Positions 32,376 through 43,043 of a stretch of DNA of 49,828 nt are shown piece after piece (position 1 is the first letter of the stretch; the number at the start of each line of letters is the position of its first letter). A model generated the notes under the pieces. It did no database searches. It had not been told where the DNA came from and saw only the letters and a program-made list of their open reading frames with translations. A program made the position numbers and the translations under genes. Source of the stretch: Fomitopsis serialis (Eukaryota > Basidiomycota > Agaricomycetes > Polyporales > Fomitopsidaceae); the NCBI RefSeq assembly GCF_022376445.1, contig NW_025955251.1, positions 1 to 49,828 of the forward strand. The letters are read 5' to 3'.

Positions 32376-32956
32376 TCAGTCGTGGGGCGCACGAGCTTCA
32401 CCCGTTACTGCACCCTTACCACCTGCCTCGCGGAGCTCTCCCTTCTCATGCAAATCAGCATTCTTCATGGCCTTGCCGGCAACCTACCAAAACAACCGTT
32501 GAATATGGTTATTGACGTACGCAACACGCAAACGTACCTTCTGAGTCTTGCCCACCAGCTTATCGGTGAACTTGGCCTTGCCCTCAGGGACATCACTGTG
32601 TCCGTCGACTGCAACTCCGCCTACAAGACAGATGAACATATGTACGTCTACACAGAAGGGCGACACGTACCTTCCGATGTCGGCTGCACGTTCATAGGCC
32701 TATCTTCGTGGTATGCGTTGTGGTCCGACTCAGCGCTGGGCGACGCGGCAGACTGGTGCTGAGCACCACCCATGACGGCGCGGTCGTCGGTGCCTGCGCC
32801 GAACTGGCGCTGGTTGTTGTCTTGCCAGACACGGTCGTTGTTCGTTACGTCTGCGTCGTAGTTGGCCGCAGGTGCGGCGCCGCGGGCACCGGGGAGGGTT
32901 TCTGAGCCACGGTGGATGTGGTGCTCCGGCGGGCGTTGGGTGGCGTAGGCAGACAT
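32376..32956 (-). CDS. Small CsbD-like, largely disordered protein
   Basis: Three exons (32671-32956, 32538-32620, 32376-32483) join to 158 residues. Residues 1-95 are rich in His, Asn, Asp, Gln and Ala with no predicted fold. The C-terminal part reads GKAKFTDKLVGKTQKVAGKA, then MKNADLHEKGELREAGGKGA, resembling the CsbD-like repeat found in bacterial and fungal stress-induced proteins. Related short hydrophilic proteins with a FTDKLxGxxxKVAGK core are common in Agaricomycetes and are often highly expressed under stress; their biochemical role is not known. The acceptor ttggtag before GTTGCCGG and the donor gtacgt are both good matches. Confidence 0.75.
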
Positions 32957-33942
32957 GGTGGATGATTCGTCAAGTGGGATGAGGGATGTATGCGCTGGTC
33001 GTGACGGTGTCGTTCCGAGGATTGGTGAGGGCAGGGCGGTAAGCCCGACCCATTCTTATAGCTGAGCGAGCGCCCGCCGAGTACACAGTTCGGTTGCGAG
33101 GACGTGTGGTGCAGCGGTGCGGAGGAGCGGGGAGTGCACCACGCCGCCCCAGCGGAGCTAGCAAATGACGATGCCTACGTCACTCACAAAAAGGGAAGGT
33201 CATTTACCATTCAAGGGAAGTAGAATTGGCGCACCTGTCAAGCTCAACATGAGCGCGAGCGGAGTGATTTTTCTCCTCTTTGGATGCATCGATGTCGCTG
33301 AGGACAGTACTATAACTTACGTAATTACATGCATATGTACCATCCCTGGCCTCGAAGCCTCTTCCGCCGACGCCGTCGTAGTTGTCGCGTGGCATGCTGT
33401 CCATCCACCGAGTGTACAACAGCTCAACCACCGATACCATAATCCTACTCCGCGTTAGTAGACCCCCTCCGACTGTCCTTCCTGACTTTATCATCGCCCT
33501 CTCCGCCAGATGTTGCCACCAAGCAGCTCGTCTCGTGAATGTATCAAGAAAAGGGCTGCATAGTGTTCAGTGAGCTGAGCAGGTCCTTCAACGACCGCGC
33601 TGAAGGATCCGGGGGGCCTCAAAGACGCAGAACTCCTGCGCATACGTTTCTTGTATGGTACTAAGGTATATAGTAAAACCGATATGCTAATGCACAAGCG
33701 CTCCCTGACGACGAGAACTGTATCTCACTCACGCGCATATAACGTAGGATGAGTTGGGCACACTCACAGTCGTAGCAGTCCTTGTCGGGCTGCATAAGAT
33801 TAACAGCATCGCGAGAGCAGACTTGCAGAGTTGGTCGGCATCCCGTTCCAACCAACTCCAGGGACCAGGGAAGAAAAGCAAAGCGATACAACCGTTATAC
33901 GTACATCCACCGTGACGCACACTTCTGATACAAAGCCCGACT
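32957..33942. other. Intergenic, promoter of the CsbD-like gene
   Basis: 986 bp. A TATA-like ctataaga lies on the minus strand near 33055-33065, about 100 bp upstream of the CsbD-like start codon. The remainder up to the AP-1 beta stop codon has only short frames. Confidence 0.45.
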
Positions 33943-36559
33943 CTAGAACAAACCCAACAGATCCTCCTGCCCCGACTGCTGCGTCGGCGGAGACGCCGCC
34001 TGCAACACCGACGGCGTCTGCGGCGGCATCAGCGACATCGCACCCCCGCCGAACCCGAACCCTCCGAGCGGCGCTGCGCTCTGCGGCTGCGCCGTGGGCA
34101 CGCTGAGGCTCGCGCTCCCAAATATCGACACGAGGTCGTCGAGCGGGTTGCTCGACGTGCCCGCCAGCAGGTTCGCCGCGGCCGGTGTCGACGTGAGCAT
34201 TGTCGTCGCGGCGAGACCCGACGGTTGCTGCCCGTCATCGGCGCCGTCCGCGTCGAAGTCGAGCAGGTTCTCGGCTTGCTGGCCGATCGCCACGGTTTGG
34301 AGCGCTTTTTGTGCGGCGGCGCGGTCGTCGGCGAGGCTGTCACTGGTGTCAGTCATTTGGTGAGTAAGGAGCTACGGGACGAAACGCACTCGGCCCCTTT
34401 GCGCTGTACAGTATCGATGCCGATACGCCCCCGCCCGACGAAGGTCTCTTCCGGTTTGTGGTACACGCTCGCAAGGCTGGATACTTCGCCCAGGAGCTCT
34501 TCCAGAAGTTGCGGGGAGACTGTCGTCCTTGGCAGTGAGATCGGAGGTCGATGTGCGAGGACCACGGCCTGAATACCAAGGATCAGCCACGGGATGTTAG
34601 TTCTGACGGAGCAGTTTGGGCACCTTCGCTGCACCCGGGTCTGTCGACAATAGTCGCCAGTAGATGTATGCGCGATCACGGACGTCCGGCGAATCGCAGT
34701 CTTTCGTAGCAGTGTTCAACACTCGCTGGACGAGCCCCTGCGACCCGTCCGGCTTCTGCAGGAAGAGTTTGACGACTGCTGTCAGTGTCTGCAGTTGTAC
34801 CTAAAGGGGATACAGTCAGCGAAGCATGGAGGCGAAGGTGCAAACAAAAGCGAACCGGGTATGACTCTTCTGTGAACGTGTCTACGAAGATGCCGAGGAG
34901 CTCGTCTGCGTTGTCGATCTTCTTAGCATACTCGCCGATAATCCAGATGAGAGACGCCTTTGCATCTGGTTCGTCAAGCTCGTCCAGGTTTGCACAAAGG
35001 GTGGGGATCACACCCTCATACGTCGAGGGGTATTTTCGGAAGATGTCCTGTGCATGGGGAGTAAGACTTTCGTATGACGCGCCGGTCTATGGGATCACCT
35101 TCATGACGACAACACCCTCCTGTACCACATAGCTGACGCGTGTGCCGATGAGCTCCAGTAACACGTTCACACACCGCTCTGCCGCAGCGTCGATCTTGAT
35201 CGCGGTCTGGCCGATGGCCTTGATGCTTCTCCGCACGAAGTCGACGTCGACTTCCGAAGCGTACCTGTGCGAAAGTAAACGGCCTACTCAGTAAGATACT
35301 CCAACCTCACTCACTCCTTCAACTCGCTGAGAAGCGCATCCACGTTGCTGTCGCCCGCGAGGCGCACCATGATATCGAGCTTCTCGACCTTGACGTACAG
35401 CGGGTCGTTGTACTTGCAGAAGAACACGCGCATCTCGTTCTGCAGCAGGTCGGGTCGCTTCTGCAGCAGGAGGTTGATGTTGCGGAGCGCGACCCACTGC
35501 ACCTCGGGCGGGTTGGAGAGCAGCGTTACGAGTGGCGGGGCCATTTTGCGGATCATCTGCTTGTTGACGTTTTCTGACTTTACGCCGCGCATGTGGATCA
35601 TGATGACCTAGGGGAAGGCGTTGAGTGCAGTTCGATCGCAGTTCGAGTGCAGCGTAAGTGTCCGCACCTTAACGGCTGCGAGAACGACACTCGCGTTCGC
35701 ATGTTGGAACTGCGGCACGACACGCTCACAGATGTGCTCGCTTTCTCGGTCGTCTGAGGTCTCGTAGCGGGCAAGTGCGTTCAATATCTCCACCCGGCCC
35801 CATTCCGAGCACTCGTTCAAGGCGACCAGGAGTCGGTTGAGGATGGTGGAGCTGATGTGAAAGGTGTCGCTTGACGAACCGGCCTGAATCGCGGCTGCGT
35901 GGATGTCCGACAATGAGGCGACAGTATTCGCAACGACCTGATTACGTTGAGTTCTCTTGAGTTGTGAGAAGCACAGGCGTACGCACCATGGGGTTGCTGT
36001 CCGCGATCATGTCCTGCAGCGTCTCCAGAAACCCGTTCTGAATGACCAGCTCCGGCTTGAGGTCGTATAGCTTCGCGACACAGAGTGCGGCCGTCTTGCG
36101 CACGTACGGGTTATCGTCGCGCAGACACTTCGTGAGTGGGTCGCAGATGTAGTCCAGGATCTTCTCCGCGCGCAGCATGCCCATCGTCCGGATGGCGAGG
36201 GCGCGTACGAGCGGGTTCGAGTCGTCGGTGTCCTTGACGAAGGTGTTCACGGCGAGGATGACGAGTTCCGGTTGCGTCTTCGCGTAGTTCATCAGGTAGA
36301 GGTACACGAGCTTCTTCTGCTCGAGATCATCGGTCTGCATGTTCTTCAGGACGTCCGGGAAGAGGCCGCTGACGTCTACGCGCGCACGGCTTCAGTCGGA
36401 CAGCATCAGTGCGGACAGGCAGCACGTACCCTTCTGCACGGTCATGTTAGCAATGACCTTCTTGATGGCATCTTTCCGCTTCTCCTTGTACTCACTGTTG
36501 AGGTCGGCGCTGAGCTCGTAGTTCTCGCCCTTGCGAGGAGGGCCGCGGAAGCCAGACAT
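33943..36559 (-). CDS. APL2: AP-1 complex beta-adaptin
   Basis: Large subunit of the clathrin adaptor AP-1, acting at the trans-Golgi and endosomes. Nine exons (36430-36559, 35987-36375, 35668-35937, 35315-35607, 35099-35264, 34856-35047, 34624-34800, 34390-34568, 33943-34342) join to 731 residues. The N-terminus ([20 protein letters not shown]), [40 protein letters not shown] and the string of HEAT-like helices define the beta trunk. After about residue 600 a short Ala/Gly/Pro/Ser-rich hinge carries NLLDFD, which fits the clathrin-box pattern, and the protein ends EDLLGLF. The appendage (ear) domain of animal beta-adaptins is absent, as in many fungal members. AP-2 beta is a less likely alternative. 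Confidence 0.9.
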
Positions 36560-37002
36560 GAGACCAGACGGAGAGTGCTAGTACCAGAGCAGTTGCTCAG
36601 CGCTCAGAGCTTGGAAAGAGAAGACCGATGTGCGGGGCCGGTTCCCGCAGAGCTTGGGTATGGTCGCTGACGCTGTCTGTAGCCTGTTGGTGAACGTCCG
36701 AGTCGATGGCCGTACCGCTTCTGGACTCACGGGCGCTAACTGAGTGTGGACCTCTGTAACTCAAAGTTACGAACTCTACCCTCGGCCGTTGCTTTCCGTC
36801 CACTCTGGTCTCAGATTTTTCCACATCTAGATATCTCCGTGCGGTGAGTGATTTTCACTATCAACCACCTAGATGCGTTCACACATCTGCGTGTGTCCGG
36901 AAAGACGAGGTGAGCGTAGCTCAGACTAAATTCACCTCTAAGCCACCTATACACACACTGGTGCACCTTCGAAGCCACAGGAGCGTATGACAACGACGCA
37001 CA
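36560..37002. other. Intergenic, APL2 upstream region
   Basis: 443 bp between the APL2 start and the F-box stop codon; no coding signal recognised. Confidence 0.5.
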
Positions 37003-38133
37003 TTATGTACCAGAAACATATCCACTGGCCGTAATGCTCAGATCACCCTTTAGGTCCGGGAATACGTACGTCCTCTGCCTTCCTACCCTGACCTTGTCAG
37101 GGCTCTCCTCCAATGCCGCAATCCTTTCCCTCCAAGCAGCCAAGCGTTCTCGCCACGAAACCAGGTTGCCTGGCCTGATCATCGCCATACCGTCGAGACC
37201 TTGGCACATCACGATAGCCCACCACAAATCCTGCCTCCACTCCTCATCGAAGTCTCCCCCGACCGCCGCGCGCACTTCGGACCAGGAAGGGTTCCACCTC
37301 GTGCTATTGAGGAGGTGTCCAAGCCCAACCTGATTCCCGTGCTCAGTGAATCCTATAGGATTGCCAGCTTCTCTACTCCCGAAGGGAGCATAAACACCGA
37401 CAGCCTCGACAGCCCTGCGCGGGTCGATGCTCCCGTCCGGAAGTTTCATGTCACCGGCATACTTTTGGCACTTGTAGCACACCCAGTCTGGGATGCAGTA
37501 CTTGACGAACTCGAGGCGCGTATTGACGTTCATCGCCTCGGGCACCGCGCCAGTTTCTAGGTACGCGTCGAATGCGGGTGCGAAGAGCTCGCCGTAGGTG
37601 GCGAGGTGGAAGAAGGACTCGGGTGGGTCCACGTCGACCGTGTATGCATCGTCGACGCCGCCGTTCCAGAAGTTGGGCGTGGCATACCACTGCGCGCCGA
37701 CACACTTGTCGATGAGGTCTACGATGGGGTTGATCGTCGAGAAGCGCATCTCGTATAACTCGCGGATGCGCTCCATCGTCAAGCCCGCGTGCTCGAGCGC
37801 GAGATCTAAGACGCCTCTCATCCCGCTGCGGACGGCAACGCGAAGCTGGTTGGCATTGGCAGAGGATAGGGATGCCCATGCCCCGACTTGACGTGCGGTC
37901 GCGGCGACCAGGAAGTGAGGGTCTGGGCGGAAGAATGTCCTCGACGCGGCGGCCGCAAGGTGGAGGATGGTTCGAGGTGAGGTGTGTAGGGACAATTCAT
38001 GAAGAAGACGACACGTCGCGGCTAGGCTGATGAAATCTTCTATGTCACGAAGGTAGCAGGGGAGAGACAGCAGGATGTCTTCCGGGAGTGATAGTAGAGC
38101 TGCGGGCGGGGAAGGACCAGCGGTTCCAGCCAT
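37003..38133 (-). CDS. F-box-like protein, family A, intact copy 2
   Basis: Intronless, 376 residues, the same length as the copy at 5951-7081. F-box-like segment: LLSLPEDILLSLPCYLRDIE then ISLAATCRLLHELS (residues about 14-52). The family core follows: HFLVAATARQVGAWASLSSA, RIRELYEMRFSTINPIVDLI, IPDWVCYKCQ with a CxxC-like pair, SWSEVRAAVGGDFDEEWR, DLWWAIVMCQGLDGMAM and a C-terminus VFPDLKGDLSITASGYVSGT. It lies 15 kb from the main cluster, separated by conserved genes, so family A has also spread beyond tandem duplication. Presumed SCF substrate receptor; substrate unknown. Confidence 0.82.
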   Translation of the reverse strand: MAGTAGPSPPAALLSLPEDILLSLPCYLRDIEDFISLAATCRLLHELSLHTSPRTILHLAAAASRTFFRPDPHFLVAATARQVGAWASLSSANANQLRVAVRSGMRGVLDLALEHAGLTMERIRELYEMRFSTINPIVDLIDKCVGAQWYATPNFWNGGVDDAYTVDVDPPESFFHLATYGELFAPAFDAYLETGAVPEAMNVNTRLEFVKYCIPDWVCYKCQKYAGDMKLPDGSIDPRRAVEAVGVYAPFGSREAGNPIGFTEHGNQVGLGHLLNSTRWNPSWSEVRAAVGGDFDEEWRQDLWWAIVMCQGLDGMAMIRPGNLVSWRERLAAWRERIAALEESPDKVRVGRQRTYVFPDLKGDLSITASGYVSGT

Positions 38134-38427
38134 GGGTGTCGTCTACTAATGAATGCGTGGGCAGGTGCACACACTTAGCAACAACCAGCTGAAGGCCCGA
38201 ACCCGGTGGACGCACCAGCAACTATCCTGTGTGATGCAGATTCAACCTGTAGGTGCGCTGTAAGTAACGTACCGAGATACGGCTGTTGTGGTTTGGGCGT
38301 ATTGCCACTTAGGCGCTGGTCACTGGGTCCGGTCACGGTTCGTTATATCGTTCTGTCATCAATCGATCTTGCTACTCAGGATCCCTTTCAGCAGCGACGC
38401 TCGCTCATCGTCGAGTACCCTAGGGCC
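38134..38427. promoter_or_regulatory. Divergent region, F-box and DUF6532-like genes
   Basis: 294 bp between two divergent start codons. No clear TATA box or repeat; presumed promoter region for both genes. Confidence 0.4.
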
Positions 38428-40144
38428 ATGCCTTCATACGCAACCCGATCTCCTAGCAAGAGGGGCAAGGTCGGTACGCCCGTGTCTGCGCCGCGGGCAA
38501 CTTGGTCTCAGGGAGCTCGATCGTCCCCGAAGAGCGCTCCGAAGGTGATAACGAAGGCATACACTCGAGCCGTGAGCGCGACGCCAGTCAACTCGGACTC
38601 GGAGGTACATGACCGTGCTGGCGCCGCCGGATTGACCCCAGATGAGGAAACGCTCTTGGCGCTATTGCTCAAGAAGCGTTCGACGGAGCAGGCGGTGCGG
38701 GGCAAGTACATTTCGTGTTAGTGCAGAGATATTGTATTAACCGGGATTTCAGCCGAGCGTAAAAGGACGGCCCCGTCGACTGTTGCGACGGATGAAGGGG
38801 ACCAGCCGTTGCGCAAGAAAGCGAAGAATGTCTACGACGCAGAGTCCAGCACAGAGGAAGGGGAAGATGATGCGCGCGTCGACAGAGAGCTGCAGTTGAG
38901 CGATGATGATACGCAGAGTGATGCTTCGGACAAGTGGTACGACAACAATGACACCAGTAGCGACAATTCGGACGACGTCGTGGTGAGTTCCTTTACCTGA
39001 AACGTCAGACTGTTGTTAAGTATAGGTGTCCAGGTTCCTGGACTGCGCACGAAGGGGATCGGGTTTTACTCGAGGATCAGTCGCATCAATGCTACCGAGC
39101 TGCCTGCAGATCTCAAGCCCCTTGTGACCGCGGCGCGGCATCACTTACTCCTCCGGCTTGCATTTCAGACCGCTTGGATCTCTGACGGAAGAGTGGTCAG
39201 CTCGCGGCTATCCAGTAATCGTGATCTTGTGGCTTCTGCACTCAAGGACACTGGTAATACACTTGGCAAGGATGACAAGATCAAGAAGGGGTATCATATG
39301 TTACAGCGAGGCAAGCCAAGTGACAGGCAGGAACTTCAGATGAAGGTGAATGGATTGGTGAGTGGGCAAACTTTTTTCGAGTGTTTTGCTGTATGATTGT
39401 CCACAGATTTGGTCAGCATCTGTACATATGCACAACGACATCAAGAATAAGGCCCAGAAGGTGGTGCGACAGCTCTATGGCCTTACTGCTTTGTCTGTCC
39501 AGCGACAGAAGCTTGCAGCCCAATGGCTTCTCAGGACTCACTTCATCAAGGGCCAGGGCTGTAAATATGAAGTTCCCAAGTTTGTCTTTGGTGAAATCAA
39601 TATGGTCTGGTACAAGGAGACACTGGATACTAAAGTTAGCATTGAATCACTGTGCTGACTTGCATATTTATTGGAACCTTTCTTAGAACAGCCATGTCAA
39701 GCTGGAGCTACCATTCAGACACCCAGCCATTCCAGCTATCATCCAGAGGCTGATCCAGAGGTGTGCCTGTGATTTGGGGCAGTGGAGCAAGGTTCCAGAT
39801 AACTTGATTTCCTTTGCCTGTAATGCTGTCAGTTTCATTGTCTATCATTCAAGGCACAAATGCTTACAACATTAATGCTGACTATAGATTGAAGTAGTCC
39901 TGATGGAGATAGCCATTGGCCGTCGGGTCCCATTTGCAAACACACGATTTGTACCCAAGTGAGTTCTAGTCTACTTAGAGTTAATAATCTAGTGAATTGC
40001 TGGAACATCTACAGATGGGACAACCTGATGTCAACACTGAATGCAACAAACAACAATGCCCCTGAATATTATAAGGACACAAAGAACTTCCTGTGGAATT
40101 CCATCAGGCAAGGGCTCTGCCTTTCATGTATATTGGTGCTTTAG
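38428..40144 (+). CDS. DUF6532-like protein of fungi
   Basis: Seven exons (38428-38716, 38753-38982, 39034-39357, 39407-39634, 39687-39827, 39888-39958, 40015-40144) join without a break to 470 residues. Residues 1-175 are disordered, with basic stretches (SPSKRGKVG, LRKKAKN) followed by a long acidic run (STEEGEDDARVDRE, DDDTQSDASDKW). The folded part resembles the Agaricomycete DUF6532 family: LPADLKPLVTAARHHLLLRL, AFQTAW, RDLVASAL, a central KAQKVVRQLYGLTAL, YEVPKFVFGEINMVWYKETL, and a C-terminal IEVVLMEIAIGRR...FANTRFVPKWDNLM. The function of that family is unknown. From about 39.4 kb the GC content falls to near 40-43 percent in sampled lines, below the neighbours, which suggests separate origin or decay. 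Exon borders 1 and 3 had alternatives. Confidence 0.65.
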
Positions 40145-40523
40145 TGACCCTGGCATAGTGTTGATATCAGAGGTCATTCAGAAGGGTCATCTGATACTGC
40201 AGATGTCATATTTTGGTCCAAGCTGAAATAGACTGCTAGGAAAAGACCAGGTACTGAACCTTTGACTTATCATAGAAAGAAGTGGCATGGATTAACAATT
40301 TTTGACCTCAGGCCAGTCTGCTCTAGGTGTGCTCACAGTCTATACAAGTCTACTGTGTTGCTTAGTGTTGTGTGCTGCAGCCACCCGTTGACCAAAGCAT
40401 CTTGGCGAACAATGGCACACATGAACAGCACCATTCACAGTGCAGACTCCAATATGCAATCTCTTCTCGTAGTCAGTCGTGTCTTGCGAAGATACTCATA
40501 TGATGTACACGTAGCCATAAATT
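40145..40523. other. Convergent 3' intergenic region, low GC
   Basis: 379 bp between the DUF6532-like and TAH18 stop codons. It shares the lower GC of the preceding exons, then returns to the usual composition near 40530. No further gene seen. Confidence 0.45.
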
Positions 40524-42830
40524 TCAACTCCAGCACTCCTCAATTAGCCTGCCTTCCCTCTCCAACAGAGCAATGAACTCATGTGCCTCTTCTTCCGTCT
40601 TCGCCGCTTCTAGTCTCGCCGCTTCGCGGATCGCCTGCCGCACGCCAGCGGGCATCTTGTTCGCAGAGCTGTGACGAATTGCCTCAGATGACAACATACA
40701 TTCGAAGATGTGTATTTTACTCACCCCGAGATTAGCAGCCAGCCGCCCTCTACGCCGAGCAGCCTCCATATACTCCGCGAGTCCTCGCGCATGACGTCCT
40801 GCACATACCTTCGCGGTGTGCCTTCTGGGACATCCTGCGAGAACGCCGTGCGGTATGTCAGAGAGCCGCTCTCTTCGTATGCGTGCCATTCGGCCGCGTA
40901 GTGCTGGTCCTTCGACTCGCAACGGCACCCGAAGTACAAGGTGTTGTCTGAAGTAACTCAACCGTCAAATTACTTTCCATGCATGCATAGAGAAAAGTAC
41001 GCACTGTAGAGACCGTCATACGTTCTGTCTTCAATAATCGAACGCATGGGCGCAACACCTGTACCAGGTCCGACGCAGACGATGGGTGTCGCACCGTCTT
41101 GAGGTAGGCTGAATAGGCCTTTCATGAGGCCGATAGGCAACTTATCGCCTAGGTAGATGTGTCAATCATTTACTCGAAGGATACAACGTACGCGAGCTCG
41201 CTTACCTGGCTGCAACCGCGACATGTAATCAGTGCAGAGCCCCAGCCGAGGTATTCGGAGCATAGTTTTGTATTGAACAATCGCTACGCAGAGATCGACT
41301 TGCCGCGGATGACGCTATTGAGTATCCGTATAAGAGAACGAGAACGCTTGACATGAAACAGTGCGTACCTTAACTGAGCTCGCAATGGAGAACTGTCGAG
41401 GTCGTATAGGAGGGAATAGGTCGAATATGTATTCACGAGGGATGTCTGCGGATCGAAACTCCTCCAGGACTTCGCGGATCATCCTTCGCGGTCTTTGACA
41501 ATATTCGTACAGTTCGTCCTGTGGGCCCGGATGAGGCGCCCCATTCCAATCGAAGACCACAATAACTGTAACAGACATACCGCGCCTTCCTCGCTGAGGA
41601 ATTCATCTAGCCTCTCGGCTTCAAGCTCATCGGACACAAACTGTCTAAGCAATGCGAAGAATGATCTACGGGGAACAGCGCTGATATCTAGATGTTTCGT
41701 GAACAGCGTCCTGAGAGTGGTCGTAGGCGGGAGGAACTGAGGTAACGATTGGTCTGGTCAAATTCGTCAGTCAGGACATTGCCCACACGTGTGTTAGGCG
41801 ACTGAGTCACCTTGAAGTATATGCGTGATAGTGATGGGGTCGTCAGCTGTGCTATCAAATCCGACAGACACAAGGAGGGCGTCTACGTCTGCAGGCTGAG
41901 TTTCTGGGTGGACGACTGCTACGTCGCCTGGTTCATATCTCGATGCAATATATCAGTCATGCCCGTGGAACGTCGATACGTACTACATACCGGATGTCTT
42001 GATCGAAGTTGAGCTCAAAATGCCGGACGTCCTGATACCACTCTTCAGCTGTTATGCGGCGATTGCAGGAGACAGTCGCAGTGTAGTGCTGAGGATCGTC
42101 ATCGAGAGGATTTGGACATGCAGTCAGCGTCTGTGCACCAGCGTCTGTGATCGACACTCGGGCGGGAGGTAGACCATCCGCGGATTGCACTTTCACGCTA
42201 GGTGGCAAGGGGTATAACTCTAGGATTGCTTCGCTCAGTTTGTGAAGCCACGGCTCGAATGCCCCGTCTATCCTGAGCAGGCACGTCAGTGACCAACATA
42301 CCCGTCTTCACGAGCGACAAGGACGAACCCGAGATGATGTTGGTCGTCGCCCTCACCACGTGCGCATATTTCTCCCGCTCCGAGGCCTACGAGCCTTCGA
42401 GACAGCAACTTCGCAGGCCAGCAGAACTTCTCGTACGCAGAATCGCCGAGGCCAAATACGGCAAATGAGAGGTCTTCGAAGAGATCTCGTGGCAGATCTG
42501 AGCGCAGAAGCAAGTTCCATAGGGGCGTGAGGGCCCTCGGCTCACGACCTGACCCGGTCGTTGCAACGGAGAAGAGGACGAGGTCCTCAGAGATGAGGTT
42601 GTCCTGATTTTTTGTTGCCGTCTTAGCAAGGCGAATTTGAATGATCTAACACGTTAACGCACCGGTGTGTATGTCTCCAGGTTATGCACCCGAGCTCGTA
42701 CGTGGATGCGACGACACTGCGCAGCAATTCTGTCCGCAACTTCCTGCGCTGTCCCTGTCTCCGTGGCATAGAGAACGGTCACCGAGCGTTCATGCCCGTC
42801 CTCAGCGACGGGCGCGGGCGAAGAAGACAT
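40524..42830 (-). CDS. TAH18: NADPH-dependent diflavin oxidoreductase
   Basis: Electron donor of the cytosolic iron-sulphur assembly machinery: passes electrons from NADPH through FAD and FMN to Dre2. Ten exons (42663-42830, 42302-42603, 41991-42272, 41811-41938, 41581-41753, 41369-41518, 41206-41314, 41005-41148, 40725-40947, 40524-40668) join to 607 residues, close to the yeast and human proteins. Motifs: FMN-binding LYATETGTAQEVADRIA (about 15), FGLGDSAYEKFCWPAKLL, FAD-binding RPRQFSIASS (about 390), YEPGDVAVVHP, NADPH-binding VCVGPGTGVAPMRS (about 462), FGCRCESKDQHY, and GGWLLISGSANKMP. The model start, MSSSPAPVAEDG, precedes the flavodoxin domain directly. Lies 213 bp head-to-head with LCL3. 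Confidence 0.92.
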
Positions 42831-43043
42831 TGCTGACCAGATGCGGCCCATCTCTGTCGGGGAAGTTATCTGATAATTCTCGCTTACTTCGGGGTTTTAT
42901 CTTATCTTGAACAGGATCACGTGCTAAGTAGATCGCGCCTCCAACCTGCACGGTCCCCGCGTTGGGAGCCTTGAGGCTTGGAAGCCCTTGCCCTCTCGCC
43001 AACCATCATCCGCCTGTCTGTCGTGGGGACAAATGCGTTAGAA
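42831..43043. promoter_or_regulatory. Shared divergent promoter, TAH18-LCL3
   Basis: The 213 bp between the two start codons contains both promoters. An AT-rich stretch (ttatctgataattctc, about 42865-42880) lies in the left half. No database motif recognised. Confidence 0.55.
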
